This document shows positions 62,564-64,000 of a DNA stretch of 64,000 nucleotides, piece after piece. This stretch comes from Rhizobium sp. TH2 (GTDB lineage: Bacteria > Pseudomonadota > Alphaproteobacteria > Rhizobiales > Rhizobiaceae). The position numbers and the translations under genes were made by a program. Every line of letters starts with the position of its first letter. Positions within the stretch are counted from its first letter, which is position 1. Below the pieces are notes generated by a model that was given only the letters and a program-made list of their open reading frames with translations, did not search any database and was not told where the DNA came from. The stretch spans positions 4,154,001 to 4,218,000 of the forward strand of contig NZ_CP062231.1 of NCBI RefSeq assembly GCF_024707525.1, given 5' to 3'.

Positions 62564-62604
62564 GTTAAGCCCCTCCCCCTTGTGGGGAGGGGTTGGGGCG
62601 GGGT
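62564..62604. repeat. Dispersed palindromic repeat, family B, arm 2
   Basis: Inverted copy of 62447-62486 (GTTAAGCCCCTCCCCCTTGT followed by GGGGAGGGGTTGGGGCGGGGT) differing by a single inserted A. The arms are 77 bp apart, and the spacer has no gene. The right arm ends 8 bp before the metZ stop. Confidence 0.85.
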
Positions 62605-62611
62605 CTTAAAA

Positions 62612-63796
62612 TTACTTCCCGATCTTCGACAACGCCCGGTCGAAATCCTCGATCAGGTCATCCGCATCCTCGATCCCAGCCGAGAGCCGCAGCAGCCCCG
62701 GCGAGATGCCCAGTTCGACGCGTGCATCTTCGGTCAGGTTCTTGTGCGTCGTCGTCGCCGGATGGGTGATCAGGCTCTTGGCGTCACCAAGATTGTTGGA
62801 AATCATGACAACGTCGAGCCCGTCTTGCACCGAGAAGGCAGCATTCTTGCCGCCCTTCAGCTCGAACGCGACCAGTGTCGAGCCGCCGGTCATCTGGCGC
62901 GCGATAATGTCGGCCTGCGGATGATCCTTGCGGCCGGGATAGATCACCTTGGCGACCGCGCTGTGACCCGCGAGGAAATCCGCCACCTTGGTCGCGTTCT
63001 CCGTCTGCTGCTTTACGCGCAGTGCCATGGTCTCCAGGCCCTTGAGCAGAACCCAGGCGTTGAACGGCGACATGGCCGGGCCGGAATGGCGGAAATAATC
63101 GTGCAGGTTGGCGTCGATCCATTCCTTGTCCGACAGCACCACGCCGCCGAGGCAGCGGCCCTGACCATCGATATGCTTGGTGGCGGAATAGACGACGATA
63201 TGGGCGCCGAGTTCGAGCGGCTTCTGGAACAGCGGCGTGGCGAACACGTTGTCGACCACGACCTTCGCGCCGACCTGGTTGGCGAGCTTCGCGACGCCTT
63301 CGAGATCGACCACTTCAAGCGTCGGATTGGTCGGGCTTTCCAGGAAGAACACCTTGGTCGTCGGGCGGATTGCCTTTTCCCAGTTGGCGAGATCCTTGCC
63401 GTCGATCAGCGTACATTCGATGCCGTATTTCGGCGCCAGCGTCTCGACCACCCAGCGGCAGGAACCGAACAGTGCGCGCGCGGCGACGATATGGTCGCCC
63501 GCCTTCAACTGGCAAAGGATCGCGGCGGTGACGGCCGCCATGCCGGAGGCTGTGGCGCGGGCGTCTTCCGCGTTCTCCAGCAGGCACATGCGCTTTTCGA
63601 ACATGTCATTGGTGGGGCTGCCGTAACGCGCATAGATGAAGCCGTCCGTCTCGCCCTTGAAACGGGCTTCGGCCGCGGCCGAGTTCTCATAGACAAAGCC
63701 CTGCGTCAGGAAGATCGCTTCGGAAGTCTCACCATATTGGGAACGCAATGTGCCGCCGTGGACGAGTTTGGTTGCCGGCCGCCAGTTCTTGCTCAT
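62612..63796 (-). CDS. metZ: O-succinylhomoserine sulfhydrylase
   Basis: A 394-residue PLP enzyme of the Cys/Met metabolism family that makes homocysteine directly from O-succinylhomoserine and sulfide. Start ATG 63796 (MSKNWRPATKLVHGGTLRSQ) with GAAGG upstream; a longer frame to 63814 lacks support. Key features: FIYARYGSPTNDMFEKRMCL, GMAAVTAAILCQLKAGDHIV (phosphate-binding Gly-Met-Ala), VVDNVFATPLFQKPLELGAHI and YSATKHIDGQGR with the PLP lysine. A SAM-II riboswitch and terminator precede it, so SAM controls it. Confidence 0.94.
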   Translation of the reverse strand: MSKNWRPATKLVHGGTLRSQYGETSEAIFLTQGFVYENSAAAEARFKGETDGFIYARYGSPTNDMFEKRMCLLENAEDARATASGMAAVTAAILCQLKAGDHIVAARALFGSCRWVVETLAPKYGIECTLIDGKDLANWEKAIRPTTKVFFLESPTNPTLEVVDLEGVAKLANQVGAKVVVDNVFATPLFQKPLELGAHIVVYSATKHIDGQGRCLGGVVLSDKEWIDANLHDYFRHSGPAMSPFNAWVLLKGLETMALRVKQQTENATKVADFLAGHSAVAKVIYPGRKDHPQADIIARQMTGGSTLVAFELKGGKNAAFSVQDGLDVVMISNNLGDAKSLITHPATTTHKNLTEDARVELGISPGLLRLSAGIEDADDLIEDFDRALSKIGK

Positions 63797-63815
63797 ATCA
63801 TCACCTTCAGACATC

Positions 63816-63846
63816 AAAAAACCGGCCGCAAAAAGCAGGCCGGTTT
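63816..63846 (-). terminator. Riboswitch expression-platform terminator before metZ
   Basis: AAACCGGCC / GGCCGGTTT, a perfect 9-bp stem with a ten-base loop, then three more Ts, between the SAM-II aptamer and the metZ start. The left arm can pair instead with AGGCCGGGTT at the aptamer 3' end (63862-63853), giving an antiterminator alternative. Confidence 0.7.
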
Positions 63847-63857
63847 CCAACGAACCC

Positions 63858-63913
63858 GGCCTTTTTAGCTACTTGTTTAACGTGGCTGCAAGCCGGCCGG
63901 CCAAATCACCACG
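63858..63913 (-). ncRNA. SAM-II riboswitch aptamer
   Basis: Minus-strand sequence contains CGTGG paired with CCACG (P1), the loop GATTTGGCCGGCCGGCTTGC, and the conserved 3' segment GTTAAACAAGTAGC followed by TAAAAAGG. The order CTTGCAGCCACG, GTTAAACAAGT, GCTAAAAAGG is the SAM-II signature found before metZ/metA genes in alphaproteobacteria. It binds S-adenosylmethionine. Confidence 0.92.
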
Positions 63914-63924
63914 GGACAAATCGG

Positions 63925-63952
63925 GCTTAACGCATCTGCCTTCTTGCGTCAA
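63925..63952 (-). promoter_or_regulatory. Promoter of metZ
   Basis: Minus-strand TTGACG (63952-63947), 16 bp, TTAAGC (63930-63925). The start of transcription would be about 6 bp upstream of the SAM-II P1 stem. Confidence 0.5.
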
Positions 63953-63997
63953 CGGGAATGGATTTCTATTGTCCCGTCCTGACCCTTAGGAGATGAA

Positions 63998-64000
63998 ATG
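63998..64000 (+). CDS. Probable start of a divergent gene, cut at the window edge
   Basis: The final ATG is preceded by TAGGAGATGAA, with AGGAG six to eight bases upstream, a good Shine-Dalgarno. Only the start codon is in the window, so no product can be assigned. Confidence 0.35.

Overview
The window is about 64 kb of GC-rich, densely coding chromosomal DNA from an alphaproteobacterium of the order Hyphomicrobiales (Rhizobiales), most likely Rhizobiaceae. The evidence is the gene content and order: fad genes next to a podJ-type polarity gene, a cbrA-type kinase next to a phasin, a SAM-II riboswitch before metZ, TTAA-N7-TTAA CtrA boxes, a tRNA-His with no G at position -1, and several families of dispersed palindromic intergenic repeats. 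There are no insertion sequences, prophage, CRISPR array or rRNA operon; it reads as core genome with small accessory insertions.

Layout. 1-5.1 kb: fatty acid beta-oxidation genes (fadJ-like, fadA-like, acyl-CoA dehydrogenase) on the minus strand, interrupted by a DUF559 gene lying between two almost identical 60-bp inverted repeats. 5.6-9.5 kb: podJ-type cell-pole organiser. 9.5-10.1 kb: toxin-antitoxin pair. 10.3-12.1 kb: TSUP-type exporter and its TIGR02186 partner. 12.1-13.2 kb: divergent HxlR regulator and DHFR-like reductase. 13.3-16.7 kb: Lhr-type repair helicase and PdeM phosphoesterase. 16.8-19.4 kb: Rrf2 regulator with an AhpD-like protein, a methyltransferase and a YitT protein. 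19.6-20.7 kb: a lower-GC exported ClpP-like/PAN-domain protein. 20.8-26.8 kb: TPR-methyltransferase, small membrane protein, CAP lipoprotein, a frameshifted MATE exporter and two divergent DUF1254 proteins. 26.9-30.7 kb: sugar ABC transporter. 30.9-33.3 kb: an FtsK-type translocase without an N-terminal membrane domain. 33.7-38.6 kb: TetR regulator and RND efflux pump. 38.7-46 kb: two DMT transporters, a LysR regulator, pyrD, DUF952, a LuxR-type response regulator, a LexA-like S24 protein, TerB and TfoX. 46.2-51.1 kb: HWE kinase with receiver protein, VOC protein, rlmE, ppx. 51.3-53.0 kb: tRNA-Gln, a gene remnant, a small unknown protein and a TetR regulator. 53.0-59.2 kb: an iron-type ABC permease, cbrA-like kinase and phasin. 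59.4-64 kb: tRNA-His, a monooxygenase-like protein, an HTH protein, an IlvD/Edd sugar-acid dehydratase, and metZ with its SAM-II riboswitch.

How they work together. Two cell-cycle loci (podJ, cbrA) each have a CtrA-type site upstream, and the products of both families act in the CtrA/DivK network of rhizobia. The fad genes and phasin are the carbon-storage and lipid side; the fad cluster has a LiuR-like palindrome and the phasin a separate inverted repeat. Many regulators sit divergently or directly upstream of their likely targets with visible dyads (HxlR/DHFR, Rrf2/AhpD, TetR/RND, toxin-antitoxin). Four inverted pairs of intergenic repeats occur; one encloses a gene (DUF559). The most unusual items are that DUF559 unit, the ClpP-like/PAN protein, the membrane-free FtsK, the apparently leaderless toxin-antitoxin promoter and the riboswitch-terminator arrangement at metZ.
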